From the NCBI GenBank assembly GCA_008638375.1, contig CM018035.1:31087307-31151306 (forward strand): 64,000 nucleotides of DNA, written 5' to 3'. Both the position numbers and the translations under genes were made by a program. Source of the stretch: Nyssa sinensis (taxonomy: Eukaryota > Streptophyta > Magnoliopsida > Cornales > Nyssaceae). This document shows, piece after piece, positions 21,390 to 33,043 of the stretch. Numbering within the stretch: the first letter of the stretch is position 1; each line of letters begins with the position of its first letter. The notes under the pieces were generated by a model, which was not told where the DNA came from, ran no database searches, and worked only from the letters and a program-made list of their open reading frames with translations.

Positions 21390-22117
21390 AAGGAGGAGAG
21401 GCTTCTTCCCTTAAAGGTGATTTTAACCCACTCAATAGTGTGCTCCCAATTTCCAGGAGGCCATTGATGCCAACTTTTAGAGAGCAGGAGCTACCATATG
21501 TTGGTTGTGTAAGGACAAGAGAAGAAAATGTGGTCATGGTTGCAAAAACGGCAATTCTGGGCCACGAACGAGTTGAAGATCTGATCCTTAGATCTAAGAC
21601 AGTTGCAGAAAGCATCCACAAAATGACACCGGTCCTTGGAATGGCCTTAGGAAACCAAATAAGCTTCCACCAATGAATGGGCAGTTTACAACTTCGAATA
21701 GTCTTCCAAGTAGAATGGATTGAAAAAATTCCGTCAAAGGATGGAGTCCAGAACGCCTTATCTTCTCTACTAAGGATAAGGAGATTAGGTAACGTATTAT
21801 GCTTGAGCTCCAAATGATGAGGAGAATTTGCAACAGGCCAATTCCATTGATTGTTAGAAATAATGGAACTAACTTTGGCATTCCTCCCTAAACTTGAATC
21901 ATAGATAACTCTCTCTCCCATACTATCCATGATAGAACTACTAGGCAGCCAATAATCAAACCATAAGGAGGCAAACTGACCATTACCAATGATTAGCTTG
22001 ATGTGAGCTTTGAAAAGAGACCGGAACTTTAAGATCTTGCGCCAAGCCCAAGAGCAGTATTGAGGAGATTTGATCTCCCACAAGCTTCTATCTTTGATGA
22101 GGTTCTTGCGAGTCCAT
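21390..22117 (-). pseudogene. LINE-7 ORF2 C-terminal (zf-RVT) fragment
   Basis: On the minus strand: VQWTRKNLIKDRSLWEIKSP, GQFASLWFDYWLPSSSIMDS, GERVIYDSSLGRNAKV, then a decayed zf-RVT region. It is truncated at both ends by family-A LTRs. It is the 3'-most recovered piece of the antisense LINE that hosts the whole complex up to 60054. Its 3' UTR and poly-A are gone. Confidence 0.85.
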
Positions 22118-22827
22118 TGAACCCGTGAGATCGAAATCCCTTGAACCCACAATCAACTTGAAACTTACCCAAGAAAGCCGAAAAATCAAGTCAAGATGAT
22201 CTAGATGCGTTGAAAACTTGTTTCAAGAACCTAGATTTGATGAGAATGCCACAAAGGGTTTGCCTTTGATAAGTTCATAGTTTAATTAAGAACACGTAGA
22301 GAAAACTAAAAAATTCTCTATGAAGAAAGCTTTATTCACGTTCCCCCTTTTCAAAATGCGGCTGCAAGTCCTTTTAAAACCCTCCATGAATCTCTAGGGC
22401 CGAATAAGGCCTACATCAATTAAAAGACACGGGCTGAACATCTTCAGGCCCAAAACATCCTAAACTACCGACTAAACCTAATAAAAGAAATCCACTAAAT
22501 GAGATAAATAGGCCCAAATGCCTACCTCCATAAAAACATAAAATTGGCCCACACGCCTATACTTAACGAAAAAAAAGGCCTACACAAAACCACTAGGCAA
22601 TGTCGCCCCCCTCTGTAGCTTGTATCACATGGATTAAAGCTGGTTCTTCTTCTATCAAGCCCATCTTGAATATTGGGGTCTTGCTTGATGAATTTGCAAA
22701 CTCGGCCCAAGTGGATTGCACCAATCCTTGCATTGCTTCCTTGATCCTCTTAACTCTTGATCTTGTGATTGGCCCATTTGGAACTTGTAAGGGATCTTTA
22801 AGACTCGGTCCACCATGGTGCCCATCA
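22118..22827 (-). repeat. LTR, family A, copy 2 (with open pol tail)
   Basis: The minus strand begins TGATGGGCACCATGGT. The tail frame (22862-22593, minus) is open for about 80 codons: GPSLKDPLQVPNGPITRSRV then KEAMQGLVQSTWAE. The right side meets LINE-7 endonuclease (TAAGC). The left junction falls in a shared TGAACCC between LTR and LINE, and the LINE RT that should lie between is missing, which suggests a deletion by microhomology after insertion. Confidence 0.85.
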
Positions 22828-23017
22828 TAAGCTCTGTTGATGACAAGGAAAATTTGAGCCACAGATGACTGAGATAATCAGAGGAGTGCTGGTTTCACGA
22901 ACTGTGATATTGCAATGGATGGCCTGATCCGAGGAAATGGAAGAGTTAACTTGCAAAATAGAGTTGTTACATCCAATCTAAATTTCCTCGCAAGAGAATG
23001 GGAGTAATTATGTAAAA
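22828..23017 (-). pseudogene. LINE-7 endonuclease fragment
   Basis: RC-related to the sense copy at 60795-60990: on the minus strand it covers the SHSPVGRI-like, GWNNSILQVNSS-like and LVIYGSN-like stretch in decayed form. It ends in the 16-bp target site of LINE-3 and resumes at 47202. Confidence 0.85.
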
Positions 23018-23062
23018 GCAAAAAAAAGTCGAGGATTCAATGGCTGGATTAAAAAGATGGAT

Positions 23063-23094
23063 TCTAGAGAGAAGGGAGAGCTTCTCACTCTAGA
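23063..23094 (+). other. LINE-3 5' UTR stem-loop
   Basis: TCTAGAGAGAAG, GGAGAG, CTTCTCACTCTAGA. One base differs in the 3' arm from the LINE-2, -4 and -6 versions. Confidence 0.65.
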
Positions 23095-23137
23095 ATTTTT
23101 CTAATCCTCTTTTATTTTTCTTGTTGGTTACACATTA

Positions 23138-23957
23138 ATGGCTTCGAATCAGCCATTCAAAGCAAGAATTACTGATTCTCAAGCTGCAAAGGATATCCCT
23201 CATTCATTGCAAGCTACTGATTTCGTGTATAAAGTTCATGGTCCAGATAGGGTGGCTATGGTTGTTCAAGGGACGGCTACGGTAGCTCAAGGGGCTGCCA
23301 AAACCTCTTTTTCTTCTCTGATCTTGAATGCAAAGGTTCCTGATGTGCCTTGTCAACATGTTTTGAGTGAGTTATTGTTGGAGTCAAGTTTGGAGGACAT
23401 TAGTGCAGGCAACGATGGTGCTACAATGGATCAAACCTCTATCAAGAATACTTATTCAGCCCATTCATGGGCTGACCGAGTCGAAGAGGGGGAGTTTTAT
23501 CCCGCAAGCTGCTTTGGATCTTAAGGCTGAATATGGGGGTTTTTCGGAAGATCCATCTTTCTTTTTGGAACCCCTGAATGGTATTTCATCCTCCCCAAGC
23601 CTTAAAGGAAGGAGGAGCTTCAATGGCAGCTATGGAGGATGTGGTGGTAGAGGGAGGGGTGCAAGGGTGGCGCGTGGGATTCCAACCCAAGACCTAAAGC
23701 TATCCTTCAGCTCTTCTGATAAAGCTGCATTTCTCGAATTACGAAGTGCTTGTGTGTCAAATTCTAATGGGTTTTCAGCTGGCCCTAAAGGTAATGTGCA
23801 AGACTATGGAAGTTCAAACACTCAAGAGGCCTTAGGATGTGATAAGGGGTCCTTTCAAGGGAGGAATAAAGGGGAAAGCGCTGAAGATACAGCCCTTGTT
23901 TGTTCTTCCATTTGCAGAAAAATTGGGTTGCCCAATAAATTTATGCATGACGAAAAT
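23138..23957 (+). pseudogene. LINE-3 ORF1 N-terminal part
   Basis: Starts MASNQPFKARITDS. It runs to the conserved HSWADRVEEGEFYP box, where a one-base change near 23500 shifts the frame. The next frame continues AALDLKAEYGGFSEDPSFF and a Gly/Arg-rich SYGGCGGRGRGARVARG patch, a likely RNA-binding region. It is interrupted at 23957 by the family-C LTR; the coding sequence resumes at 34730. Confidence 0.8.
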
Positions 23958-24346
23958 TGTAACACCCCGACCCGATTAAATAAAATTAAGTCGCTAATTA
24001 TTAATTAGTGACCTTAAAAGAATAATTAAGAAATTTAAACGGGAAATAGATGACGATTTCAAAATAATTCTGAGATCTTAAAAATTAATGTCGACTCCGG
24101 GGAAAATAGAATACGACTACGATTTATAAAATCAGTACATAAAAGAGTAAATATTTAATTTAAAATCAAAAAGTGGAAAATAATGCAAAAAGTTAAAATA
24201 AATAAATTAAATGCCAAACAAGGCATAAAGGGAACTAAAATGTGAGGCCAAGGGGTTTTGAACCCTTGACCCAAAAATAGGCAAAGTTTAAAGCCCAAAA
24301 AGAATACCACTTGGGCTGCCCACTTTTTGTGTCTAATATTACAACA

Positions 24347-24592
24347 AATATGTATATATATACACCTTAAAACAAAGCCACCTCCCAAATTGCCCAATCC
24401 CCTTTCATGCAACAAAAAGAGTTATTTTTAAAATAAAAGTAAATAAAATATGATGTGTATTTATATATGTTGCGTGTGTGATTGAAGTTCAGAAATCAGA
24501 ATTTGGAGAGTGATATGAGGTCAGGTCGGCTAGAGAGAGAGAGTGATGTAGAGAGAGAATTGTAGAGAGAGAGGGAGAGGGAGAGTTGCCAT
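24347..24592 (+). promoter_or_regulatory. Putative LTR promoter: TATA-like tract and GA repeat
   Basis: TATGTATATATATACA at about 24347-24362 is followed by a GA-rich tract (24533-24592) roughly 180 bp downstream. The opposite-strand copy at 53839-57992 has the same layout (TATATA tracts near 57655-57760, CT repeat near 57457-57490). Function is inferred only. Confidence 0.4.
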
Positions 24593-25313
24593 AGCCACCA
24601 TGGATGGGGCAGAAGGAGAAGAGCACAAGAAGAAAGGGCCTTGAGAGGATCTGAGCTAAGCCACAAATGGAGAAGGATCCATTAAAGGTATAAAACACAA
24701 ACCTACCATCTTTCTATTTCTAAAAATTTTAAGCATATGTATATTGTTTGTAAATTCTTTATGCATGCATGAGTAGATTTGACGCTAAGGAACGGAGATA
24801 AGTCGATTGAGGGAGTCGAGAAGGCTCGGTATACATTAATCCGCAAGGGATCACCATTGTTGGACCTAAAAAATTGCAGGTCTGAGATGACCTCTAGGAA
24901 ACTGATTTTTGACAACTCAAATAAAAAATATACCTTACCAGCATTAAGAAATCACCAAGCTGTGACCCAAACCCTCGAAGGAAGACCACTAAAATCGGAG
25001 TTACAGGTCACGGGTTCTTTTGGAACACTAAATGTGCGATCCAACTTTATTTCTTGAATGGAATAATAACCCCTAGGATGGTGCAATCACAACGAGCCAA
25101 GAATTATCACATTTGGTTAAGAAATGAAGGTGTATGGCCTGATTATCTATTCGGCCATCAAAGCTTGAATCAAGCTTTTGAGCTCGTTTCGAGCCATGAA
25201 AAGGATGCCAAATTACCTGGAAATCTCCTAGTAGTGGATTAGAAATAAAAACAGTAAGAAATCATGGCTAGGAAGGCACGAAATTGAATTGGAAAATTTT
25301 CAGTTTTAGGGTT

Positions 25314-25347
25314 ACTGTTCATCGTCATGAGAAAGACGATGAACAGT
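25314..25347. repeat. Perfect 13-bp inverted repeat in family-C LTR
   Basis: ACTGTTCATCGTC, 8-base loop ATGAGAAA, GACGATGAACAGT. No counterpart of this quality seen in the second family-C LTR. Confidence 0.8.
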
Positions 25348-25779
25348 GCCGGACACGGGTCGGATCAGATTTGGGTCAGGTTGGAACCCGACTGGATATA
25401 AGGGGCAAGTCGAACTACGTCGTTTTGGGCGAAATGTTTTTAATCGGGGTTGTTTGGTTACAGCCATAGAAAATTTGAATTGGATTGAGGCTCTGATCCA
25501 ACCGTGGATAAGGGGATTAAGAGGGATATTTAATTCTGGTTTAATTGGAAGCTTGGACCGATTGGTTCAGGGACTATTGGGTTCGGTCTAGAGTTTGACC
25601 TAGTAAACCCAACGGTCCAAGGGCTTAATTGAAAAGAAGTTAAACCAGAATTTTGGTAACTTGAACTTTGACCCCAACAGTCCTACAGAATTCGGTTCTA
25701 GCCCAAGATTGGAAAATCCTTTCAAATATACCCCTGGAAAAATAAATTAATAATTAATTTAATTATTTTATAAATAGGG

Positions 25780-26340
25780 TAAAATGACTATTTTACCCCT
25801 GAACCATAAATGAAGCAAATAAAGTCCAAATTAAGATCCAGAAAAGGCTATCTTAACATTTTTGGATGTTCTGGACACAATAAAAATGTCAGATTAGACA
25901 TCCGGGGACTCCGAGGTGGTCCCACCATAAGATGTAAAATTACGAAAATGCCCCTAATACAATACGAAGCCCAATTGAAGTCCAAATTGGACGAAATTGA
26001 TACCAATGGAAGCCCACATAATTATGAACTCATATATGTGACTAAATGATTCGGGATCAGAAGGTCATAAAATATGAATGACCAAAATGCCCCTGAGTAC
26101 AAGAGAAACAAGTAAAGGTAAAAAATTAACTGTCATAAGCATAATTATGAAAATTTAGGAGCTAAATAAGACTCTGGAACAGTCAACTTACAAAATGAGA
26201 AATGACGGATGTGTCCCTATGATCAAAAGCCAAATGAAGTCCAACAGATTTAAAAATTTATATATAAGACAAGTGGAATATTCTGAGGACCACGGTAGGG
26301 TCGTGGGGCGAGAATAGTAAATTACCATTTTGCCCCTAAA
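25780..26340 (+). repeat. Degenerate tandem modules with a TGCCCCT box
   Basis: Five modules spaced about 155, 135, 130 and 115 bp, each with a box like ATGACCAAAATGCCCCTGA (near 25786, 25940, 26075, 26205, 26320). Confidence 0.6.
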
Positions 26341-26734
26341 TATGTTGAAGCTAAATAAAAAATTCGAGAAGGTCTAAATTGACTTTCTTCGACGTTCTGA
26401 ATTCAACGGTGAGATCCAAAATACTAAAATAGGTACTGAGAAATAAGTCACGTGAAAAATAAAAATTTATTAAATCACCACAAGTAGACCGGTAAGACTA
26501 ATCCTAGGAAATTAGGATACATCAGGTCTAAGATTTAATGAAGAGCATCAATTAGAGATGATTTGAAGTAAATGAGGAATTAATTGAAGTCTTGATGAAT
26601 TTGATTTTTAGGAATTTCAAAGGGAAAGGGAAAGTCCACCAGGATTTTTTTTCTTCAATTTTTTAAATGGCTTCTAGAGAGAAGGGAGAGCTTCTCTCTC
26701 TAGGATTTTCCTAATCCTTCTCTTCTCTTGCACA

Positions 26735-29210
26735 ATGTCGTTAATGGCTTCGATTCAATCATTTTGAGATATACTCCATGATCCCCAAGCTTCATCCGTA
26801 ACTTCCTCACCCCCCCATGCAAAGGATCCGAGTCCCATTGATACCAGCTTTTCCATGTCTTCTATATCTTCATGCCAGGGTATGGGAAAAAGCTCTTGTC
26901 ACAAAAGTGGTTCTGGTCCAGTGGAGTGTGTGCATGGTCACCGTGCAAATGATGCTGCCATCAGTGCTAAGGATATGCGTCGGCAGCAACCTTCACTTGT
27001 TATTTCAAATGCAGGTCCTGGCATCCCCTCCAAAGCTCCAACTAAAATCCAACGGCCTGAACAGAATCATACTTCTTTATCCAGGGCAAATGGCGTTGAG
27101 CAAGGGGAGTTCATTCCACAAGTTGCCCTTGATCTTGAAAATGATTATGGGGGCTTCTCTTCTGATCGCTCCTTCATGAGAGAGCAAAAAGTTCTCAAGC
27201 CCAATGGTTCCAACAACTACGGTGTTCATGGAAGAGGTCAGGCGGCGCGTGGCTCATCCTCAATATGCAGTAAGAGTGGGATAGCTACACATTTGACCCA
27301 AGCAGCCCACATGTCAACCAATGAGACAAGCAGAATTAATCCAACGGCTAGAAATTATTTTATTCCAACAGGTGGAAAACCTAATACTGATATGCTTAGT
27401 ATATCAGTTCCCACTACCGCTGACATTGCCTCCATCTCTCAGAATATTACCCAGCTTAGTGCTAGATGGACTGATCTAGGTGTCAACGTGTCACCTCTTG
27501 AGACAAGGAGACCTGATCCTAAGGCTGGAGATTATGGCTATCATATAGTAGGTGCAGGTTGTGGTAACGTGCAAACAGTTCCTACTGCTACTCCAAATGG
27601 TAATGCAGACTCCTATGCTGTTGCCACTACTCATAGCCCCCACTATTCCTTGCTAAAAGCATCTGGGCCCACGTCCTGTTCTCTCTCTTTGCCTATTCCC
27701 AGTGCCAATATTTTGTCCCATGCAAGTTCAAAGACAGCTAACTCGGACATCGTCCATGTTGAAGCCGTTGCCCCTCTGCACGACGCTGCTAGTTCCCCAG
27801 CATTGCAGAGACTGGACTCTCCCGTTGCTAATACAACGACCATCCCCTCCTGTTCTTCCCTTTTCCAAAAACCTGCACCTCTCAAAAAATTTCACTTGGA
27901 ATTCAAGCCACCTCAAATTGAGGGTGAAAGAATCACAGTCCAGCCTCCATTGGAAGTTGTTCAAGCAGGTATTTCAGGTTGGGAGAATACCTTGGTAGGT
28001 TATTTTCTTGACAAGAAAATGCCATTTCTCTGGATTAAAAAAATGGCGGAAAAGCTCTGGAACAAAGAAGGCTTAAATGAAGTTCTTACCAATGGAAATG
28101 GGTTCTTCTTCTTCAAATTCGATTCCTTGCATGCCATTAATTCTATTCTTGAAAGTGGTCACTGGCACTTCTCTGGCCGGCACATTATTCTTCAAAAATG
28201 GCACCCTGGCATGACTCTATCCAAGAAGGATGTAGCTAAAATCCCTAGTTTGGGTTAAACTCTTCAACATCCCTTATGAGCTCTGGACAGCGCAAGGCCT
28301 AAGCTATGTTGCTAGTGCCATTGGAAGACCCCTTTATGCAGATTCCCACACGGAAGATCAGACCAGAATCAGTTATGCAAGAATATGCGTTGAGGTGGAT
28401 GCTACCAAAGACCTCCCTGATTCTTTTGATATAATGTTAACAAACTCAAAAGTGGAAATCCTTGCTTAATATCAATGGCTCCCTTCAATGTGCACTCACT
28501 GCCGTATATTTGGCCACCGGATTGCTAATTGCCCTTCATTCAAAACAGAAAATGAGATACCCAACAACCGTCCTACCTTAGCCGCAAGGAAATCCAGCAC
28601 TAGTGAATGGCGCATTGTTTCTGGCAAAGGTAAAGCTATCCTTAGTCATGGAAAAATCCCTGAAGATGCCCTCTCTATTGATCCAAATCAGTCAAAATCA
28701 TGCCCTGTAGGGCTGCGGCCAGAAATGCCGCACCCAGGTCCTTCTAGTGACGGTGTAAGTTCTGTCCCAAATTAGTCCAACACATGTTGCGATGGGCTGC
28801 AGCCTGATATGCCGCAGTTAGAATCTCCTAACGTCAGTACAACAGCTGAGAGCCCTGCCCTTAAGCAACTAGTCCCTCACAAATTTGTTACCAGTTCTGT
28901 GTTGGAAATTGCTAAGCCTTCGGTCCAGTCTCCTCTCCCCTCCCTTCAATCTGATGACCTGGATTTACTATCCCCAAATGATCCATCTCCCTGTTATCTT
29001 CAAGCGGTCAGCAACCTAGGCGAGATAAGCAGCTCAACCTCTATTGCTTCTCCTGATTCTAATTCCCTTGTGGACAAAATTGCTAGAGTTGACGAAGCTG
29101 ATATTGGTAGCAGTTTCACCAGAAATCAGCTCAAAAAACAAAGGCGAAAGAAGAAAGTTTCTAAAACCATAGGAACAGCAAGTTCCGGCCCTCTCACATT
29201 TTCTCAATGA
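26735..29210 (+). pseudogene. LINE-4 ORF1
   Basis: The start at 26735 (MSLMASIQSF) meets a TGA at codon 11. The main open part is 26855-28258: Ser/Pro/Thr-rich N-terminus, SRANGVEQGEFIPQVALDL and NDYGGFSSD box, then DUF4283-like core (GYFLDKKMPFLW, HWHFSGRHIILQKW). An extra base near 28247 shifts the frame. A TAA replaces a Glu codon just before the knuckle (MCTHCRIFGHRIANC, about 28488). The tail ends LTFSQ, and its TGA at 29208-29210 overlaps the ORF2 ATG. Confidence 0.88.
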
Positions 29211-32200
29211 ACTTTGCATGTTGGAATATCAGGGGTATGAACAGCCCCTCAAAACAGCGTGAAGTCCATATGTTTGTTCGTGACCATTCTATTTGTTTTC
29301 TTGGTTTAGTTGAGACAAAAATTAAGGAAGCTGCCAAGGATATTACTGCTAATTCCCTCATCCCTGGATGGTCCTTTTTGCACAATTATTCCCATTCAGC
29401 TTCTGGTCAGATTTGGATTGGTTGGAACAATGCTATGCTACAGATTAACTCCTCGTGTGCTACCAGTCAAGCCATTCATTGTAACATTACAATTCGTGAC
29501 ACCAAATCCACCATGCTCATTTCAGTTATTTACGGCTCTAACTCTTCTCTCCAAAGAAATGATTTATGGCGTGACATCCATCTCCAAGCAGTAATCTCCA
29601 AGGGTCTCCCCTGGCTTATTTTGGGCGATTTCAATGCTATCCGTTTTCCCTATGAAAGAAGAGGAGGCAATGGCGATTGGCCCCCTATTATGAATGACTG
29701 TAACACTTATTTTTTGAATGCTGAGCTTGAGGATCTGAAGATTTTCTGGGCGTTTCTTTACATGGTCTAACGGTCAAGCTGCCCCCCCCACAATCCACAA
29801 GAAGATTGATAGAGCTTTAGTCAACCAGGACTGGCTATTTGCTCTTCCTTCTGCTGAAGCTGAATTCCTCCCTCCTGGCCTCTCTGACCATTCCCCTATT
29901 ATTGTCAGATCTGGCATAGCTTTCAAAAAGAGCAAAATTCCCTTCAAATTTTTCAATTTCTGGGCCGATTATGATGATTTCCTTCCTACTGTTGAGCAAG
30001 CCTGGCACACTAACTTTCAAGGTACTGCCATGTTTATTTGTTGCCAAAAGCTTAAGAAGGTGAAATATGCTTTTAAGGATTTCAATAGCAAAGATTCAAG
30101 AACATCTCCTCCCGTGTTCAAGAAGCCCGTAACAAGCTCTATGACATCCAATCTCTCCCTGATAGTGATCCTGGGAATGAGAGTCTCCTTCTGGAGGAAA
30201 AGGAAGCTCATCACACTTTTCATTCCCTTCTTAGCAGTGAGGAAAGTCTAGCTAAGCAAAAATCCCGTATTCAATGGCTTTCTGAAGGGGACCAAAACAC
30301 CTCATTTTTCTTCAAATCTGTGAATAACAGGAGGAACCGCTAATAAGATCCTTAGCCTCCTTGATGCAAACGGTCGCAGAATTGATGACTTAAAAGAGGT
30401 CAAATCCACCATTGTTGATTTTTACCATGATCTCATTGGAACTCCTAGCCCCATTCTCTACCCAGGTAAGTAAGCTCTTGCTAACTTTATCCCTAAGCGC
30501 CTTCATTTTGATTTCTTTAATGTCCTTCAATCCCTTGTCTGTGAGTAAGAAATCCAAGATGCTCTCTTTAGCCTTCCCCCAACAAAGCCCCTGGGCCCGA
30601 CGGCTTTAATAGCTTCTTTTTTCAAAAATCTTGGAATATCATTAAACCTGAAGTTATTGCAGCTATCTCTGAATTTTTTTCCTCTAAATCCATCCTTAAA
30701 GAGATGAATGCCACAGCTATCGCCCTTGTCCCCAAAGTCCCTAACCCCTCTTTTGTCCATGATTTTCGGCCTATATCTTGCTGTAACACCCTTTACAAAA
30801 CCATTTCCAAAATTCTGGCCAACCGTCTCAAGAAAGTTCTTCCTAGCCTCATAGACCCTTCTCAATCTGCTTTTATTCAAGGCAGGAATATCAGTGACAA
30901 CATCCTTCTAGCCCAAGAGCTTATGCATAATTACCACAAGGACACTGGTTCTCCCCGTTGCACTCTGAAAGTTGATCTTAGGAAAGCATTTGATTCAGTG
31001 CGATGGGAATTCATTACTGACACTTTGAGCATAATGGGATTTCCCCAGCTTTTTATTGACTGGATTTTTTGCTGCATCTCTACTCCTCGGTTCTCAGTTG
31101 TCATTAATGGCGAGTTGGAAGGTTATTTTCCCGGGGCTAAGGGATTAAGGCAAGGAGACCCTCTTTCCCCCTATCTCTTTGTGATTGCAATGGATGTCCT
31201 CTCTTTGATTCTCCATCAAATGTCGACTGGATCTCAGTGTAAGTACCATTGGAGATGCCATAAGTCCAAGCTTACCCATCTCTGTTTTGCTGACAACATC
31301 ATGCTCTTTTGTCATGGGGATCTTGCCTCTGCCTCTATCCTTAAGCAAGGGCTCGACACTTTTGCCTCCTTCTCTGGCCTTCTGCACAATGCTTCCAAAA
31401 GCAACATTTTCCTTTCAGGTGTGGATTCCAACCTCAAGCAGCTCATCGTTGCTCAAGTTGGTTTTCCTGAAGGCTCCCTCCCTATCCGTTACCTTGGAGT
31501 GCCTTTGATTTCTACCAAGCTGAAAGCCCAGGATTACAAATCTTTAGTAGATCGCATTATTGGTAAGATCACTCATTGGGCCACAAAATCTCTTTCCTAT
31601 GCAGGTCGTGTCCAGCTGATCAGGTCTGTCCTTTTTAGCATTCAAGTTTTCTGGTCTTCTCACTTCATCCTCCCTAAAAAGGTGGTAAATCAGATAGAGC
31701 AAGCAATGAGATCCTTTCTCTAGAGTGGCAACCATCTCATATTTTCTGGTTCCAAAGTTGCTTGGGAGGATGTTTCTTGCCCTAAAAATGAAGGGGGTCT
31801 TGGTATTAAGAGGCTTGCTGATTGGAACCTAGCTGCTTTGGGGAAACTCCTATGGGCTCTATTTCAAAATCCCTCTAAATCCCTTTGGGTTCAGTGGATT
31901 CGTAGCAACCTTCTTAAAGGCAAAAGCTTCTGGGAAATCAAATGTCCCCAATCTTGCTCGTGGGCATGGAGGAAAATGATCAAATTCCGCCCGTTATTCA
32001 AACCATACATCAAAATTGTCATTGGTAATGGGTGTTTTGCCTCTCTCTGGTTTGACTATTGGCTCCCTTCTGGCCCCATCGATGATAATATGGGAGAAAG
32101 AGTTATATATGATTCGGGTCTTGGTAGAAAAGCTACAGTGAGTAACATTATTCTTGGAAATCATTGGAACTGGCCCATTGCTAATTCTCCCCACCTGCTG

Positions 32201-32866
32201 GACCTTAAGAATGGTATGCCTCCTAATCTTCTCCCATCTCCCCTCCTTGATGATAAAGCTTTTTGGCTTCCCTCCCCAAATGGGGTCTTCTCCATCAACT
32301 CTGCCTGGGATTCCCTGCGTAGCCGTAGCCCCCAGGTAACTTGGTGGAAGCTTGTTTGGTTCCCTAAAGCTATCCCCCGTGCAGGGTTCATCCTTTGGAT
32401 GGCCATCCGCCACAGCTTAAGGACCAAGGACCGTCTTTTCTTTTCTAATCTTGGTCATGACCCCAAGTGCCTATTCTGTTTAAGAGAAAATGAAAGCCAC
32501 AACCACCTCTTCTTTTCTTGTTCCTTCACTTCCAACATATGGTCCCATTTGCTCTCTAAAAGTGGATTTCAAAGCCCAACTGGGGACTGGCATCAGACTG
32601 TTCTTTGGGCTACCAATTCTTTCAAAGGCAAGTCCTTCTCCTCCATTTTAGGCCGGCTCACTCTTGCTTGTACAATTTACAACATTTGGCGTGAAAGAAA
32701 TAGCAGATTGTTCACCAAGATCGAGAAAAACTCAAAGGCCATCATAGCTCAAACTCAGGACATGATCCGTGGCAGACTCACATCTTCTAGAAGGATTCAA
32801 GACTCTCTCCCCAATAGACATCTCCAGTGTACTTGGTCTCTACCTTGTAGTATTTTTAATATGTAA
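29207..32866 (+). pseudogene. LINE-4 ORF2 (endonuclease, RT, zf-RVT)
   Basis: ORF2p nicks the target and reverse-transcribes the RNA. The endonuclease starts MNFACWNIRGMN and keeps the VETKIKE Glu, GDFNAIR and SDHSPI motifs, but has a frameshift near 29745. The RT frame 30704-31723 has DLRKAFDSVRWEF and GLRQGDPLSPYLF, but the catalytic box reads FADN rather than FADD. A TAG at 31721-31723 replaces a Trp. The zf-RVT region 31838-32866 ends CSIFNM with TAA. Confidence 0.9.
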
Positions 32867-32921
32867 TATTTCTCAGCATGGGCCATGAGCTCTAGTTTTC
32901 TTGTTTTCCTTTTGCTTGTCT

Positions 32922-33043
32922 GAGGGTATGCCCTCTTGTTTTGTATTTCTGTTTGGTCTTGGTTTTATTTTCTGCTTGGGGTAGTGAGTTCTTCTGCCTG
33001 TAGTAGATCTCCTTCCCTTTAGCTTGTTCGAGGGTATGCCCTC
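32922..33043 (+). other. LINE-4 3' UTR duplicated stem-loop
   Basis: GAGGGTATGCCCTC at 32922-32935 and 33030-33043, each within a CTTGTYNGAGGG...TCTTG context. Flanking 3' UTR to the poly-A has no gene. Confidence 0.75.

Noticed and set aside
20696..22827. Two same-strand family-A LTRs flanking 0.73 kb, read as one small LTR element
   Set aside because: The interior is LINE zf-RVT sequence with no primer site or polypurine tract, and outer flanks share no target duplication. They are two separate LTR remnants.
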